Of a stretch of DNA of 64,000 nt, positions 62,960-64,000 are shown one piece after another. The stretch's first letter is position 1. Each line of letters starts with the position of its first letter. The notes under the pieces are model-generated. The model did not search any database, was not told the origin of the DNA, and saw only the letters and a program-made list of their open reading frames with translations. The stretch comes from JACCZH01 sp963729445 (lineage in GTDB: Bacteria; Chloroflexota; Chloroflexia; Thermomicrobiales; CFX8): contig CAVSNU010000003.1 of assembly GCA_963729445.1 (NCBI GenBank), positions 124,001 through 188,000 on the forward strand, written 5' to 3'. A program made the position numbers and the translations under genes.

Positions 62960-64000
62960 GTGAGTACGACAGAGCGTATGGATGAAAAGGTACGGCGGCT
63001 GCTCGAAGAGAACGTCGCGACCGTCGACGTCAGGGAGAACCTGGAACGCAAGTTGCTCTCCGGGCGTCCGCTGCGGGTGAAGATGGGCTTTGACCCGAGC
63101 GCGCCTGATATTCACCTCGGGCACTACGTGGGCCTGAAGAAAATGCGCCAGTTCCAGGATCTGGGGCACACGATTGTCGTCATTATCGGAGACTGGACAG
63201 CTCAGATCGGAGACCCATCTGGCAGGTCTGCCCAGCGCAAGATGCTTGGACCAGACGAAGTCAAGGCGAACGCGCAGACGTATCTCAACCAGTTTTTCAA
63301 GGTTGTCGATAAGGAGCGCGCCGAGGTTCGCTGGCAGTCAAGTTGGTTTGGTTCGTTCGACCTCGCTGATGTGCTGCGACTCACGAGCAAGTTCACCGTC
63401 GCTCAAATGCTCCAGCGGGATGATTTCGAGAAGCGCTACGCGGGCGGGTCGCCCATTGGGATAGTAGAGTTTCTCTACCCGCTGCTTCAGGCCTACGACT
63501 CCGTCGCTGTGCAGGCTGATGTCGAAATGGGCGGTACCGACCAGACATTCAATCTCATGGTCGGCCGGGACATTCAGCGGGAGATGGGGCAGGCCCCGCA
63601 AGATATCCTGACTGTTCCGATCCTGGTGGGACTTGACGGCGAGATGAAGATGTCGAAGAGTCTGGGCAACTACGTTGGAATCGCCGAAGCTCCAAATCAG
63701 ATGTACGGCAAGCTCATGTCGATTCCTGATACCGTCATCGAGACATACCTGCGGCTAGTGTCTGACATTCCGTCTGACCGGGTCGACGAAATGGTGCGCG
63801 GCATGGCCGCCGGCTCGGAGCATCCACGCGATGTGAAGGACGCTCTTGCAGCTGACGTCGTGCGCATCTTCCACGGGGAAGAGGCGGCTCAGGGCGCCCG
63901 CGAGGAGTTCGCGCGTATATTTCGAGAGCACCAGGCGCCGAGTGACATGCCCGACGTTCAGGTAGACGTGCCTGCAACGATTGTGTCTCTGATAATGCAG
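62960..64000 (+). CDS. tyrS: Tyrosyl-tRNA synthetase (3' end outside window)
   Basis: 347 codons are present; the full length is expected to be about 400-420. Class I fold: HLGH (His52, His55) replaces HIGH, and KMSKS at 230-234 is followed by LGNYVGI. Tyr-binding segments (FDPSAPDIHLG, VEFLYPLLQAYDSV, GGTDQTFN) point to the TyrS2/TyrZ type. The missing part is the S4-like tRNA-binding domain. GTG 62960 is taken as start, with ATG 62978 as the alternative; the ribosome site is weak for both. Confidence 0.95.
   Translation, partial: MSTTERMDEKVRRLLEENVATVDVRENLERKLLSGRPLRVKMGFDPSAPDIHLGHYVGLKKMRQFQDLGHTIVVIIGDWTAQIGDPSGRSAQRKMLGPDEVKANAQTYLNQFFKVVDKERAEVRWQSSWFGSFDLADVLRLTSKFTVAQMLQRDDFEKRYAGGSPIGIVEFLYPLLQAYDSVAVQADVEMGGTDQTFNLMVGRDIQREMGQAPQDILTVPILVGLDGEMKMSKSLGNYVGIAEAPNQMYGKLMSIPDTVIETYLRLVSDIPSDRVDEMVRGMAAGSEHPRDVKDALAADVVRIFHGEEAAQGAREEFARIFREHQAPSDMPDVQVDVPATIVSLIMQ

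Noticed and set aside
1..64000. CRISPR arrays, insertion sequences, prophage or integrase genes
   Set aside because: No regularly spaced repeats, transposase or integrase motifs, or terminal inverted repeats were seen on reading through.

Overview
The window reads as chromosomal DNA of a free-living bacterium with about 60 percent GC, most likely a Chloroflexota member near Thermomicrobia (Sphaerobacter/Nitrolancea-like). This assignment is an inference. It rests on tandem TatA proteins, an FRD-type Ser/Thr kinase fused to a PQQ-type propeller, split B12-mutase parts, and the mixture of housekeeping families. Coding density is very high, many genes overlap by 1-40 nt, and GTG/TTG starts are common. 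I see no phage, insertion sequence, CRISPR array or plasmid signature.

Layout. 1-2432 (+): tail of a possible spermidine-synthase-like gene, then pgeF, yggS and a WalJ/YycJ metallo-beta-lactamase. 2429-6013 (-): two half-ABC exporters forming a heterodimer, carrying a dense cluster of frameshifts. They are divergent from a small HTH regulator (6274-6798) across a promoter region with inverted repeats. 6854-14502 (-): a probable operon tgt, FecR-like membrane protein, ugd, acpS, nnrED, CBS protein, alr, ending in a 30-bp palindromic terminator. 14501-16449: methyltransferase (+), TatA/B-like (-), pth (+). 16752-20251 (+): fatty-acid/B12 unit (3-hydroxyacyl-CoA dehydrogenase, acyl-CoA dehydrogenase, B12-binding mutase subunit, MeaB). 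20228-21511 (-): tlyA and ruvC, divergent from the primary sigma factor (21767-22987). 23070-25269 (-): fabF and a D-2-hydroxyacid dehydrogenase. 25547-33465: holA (+), rpsT (-), murJ (+), then lepA, mazG-like and aspS (+). 33612-40287 (-): PD40 lipoprotein with murE, an uncharacterised group (HEAT protein, 588-aa protein, 35-aa protein), and a ROK protein. 40459-42721 (+): tRNA-Asn, ornithine cyclodeaminase family protein, EamA transporter. 42718-46688 (-): NuoE/NuoF-like diaphorase pair, zinc anti-sigma with ECF sigma factor, bifunctional nuclease. 46811-50430: lepB (-), kinase-PQQ protein with a small coupled gene (+), two tatA (-). 50781-55474 (-): secG, tpiA, pgk, gap and yvcK, transcribed from yvcK downward. 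55872-64000 (+): nusA, ylxR, infB, rbfA, nrnA-like, truB, ribF and the start of tyrS.

Most genes are core functions: translation and RNA maturation, cell-wall precursor synthesis, lower glycolysis, protein export and metabolite repair. The less ordinary material is: (i) a NuoF-like subunit whose pyridine-nucleotide pocket is altered at several positions; (ii) a nusA leader made of a promoter followed at once by an intrinsic terminator, with rimP missing from its usual place; (iii) the divergent regulator/ABC-exporter locus with symmetric repeats; (iv) the uncharacterised 588-aa/HEAT/35-aa gene group; and (v) several single-base indels, concentrated at 3.97-5.98 kb plus one near 47.85 kb, that are either local sequence errors or recent gene decay.
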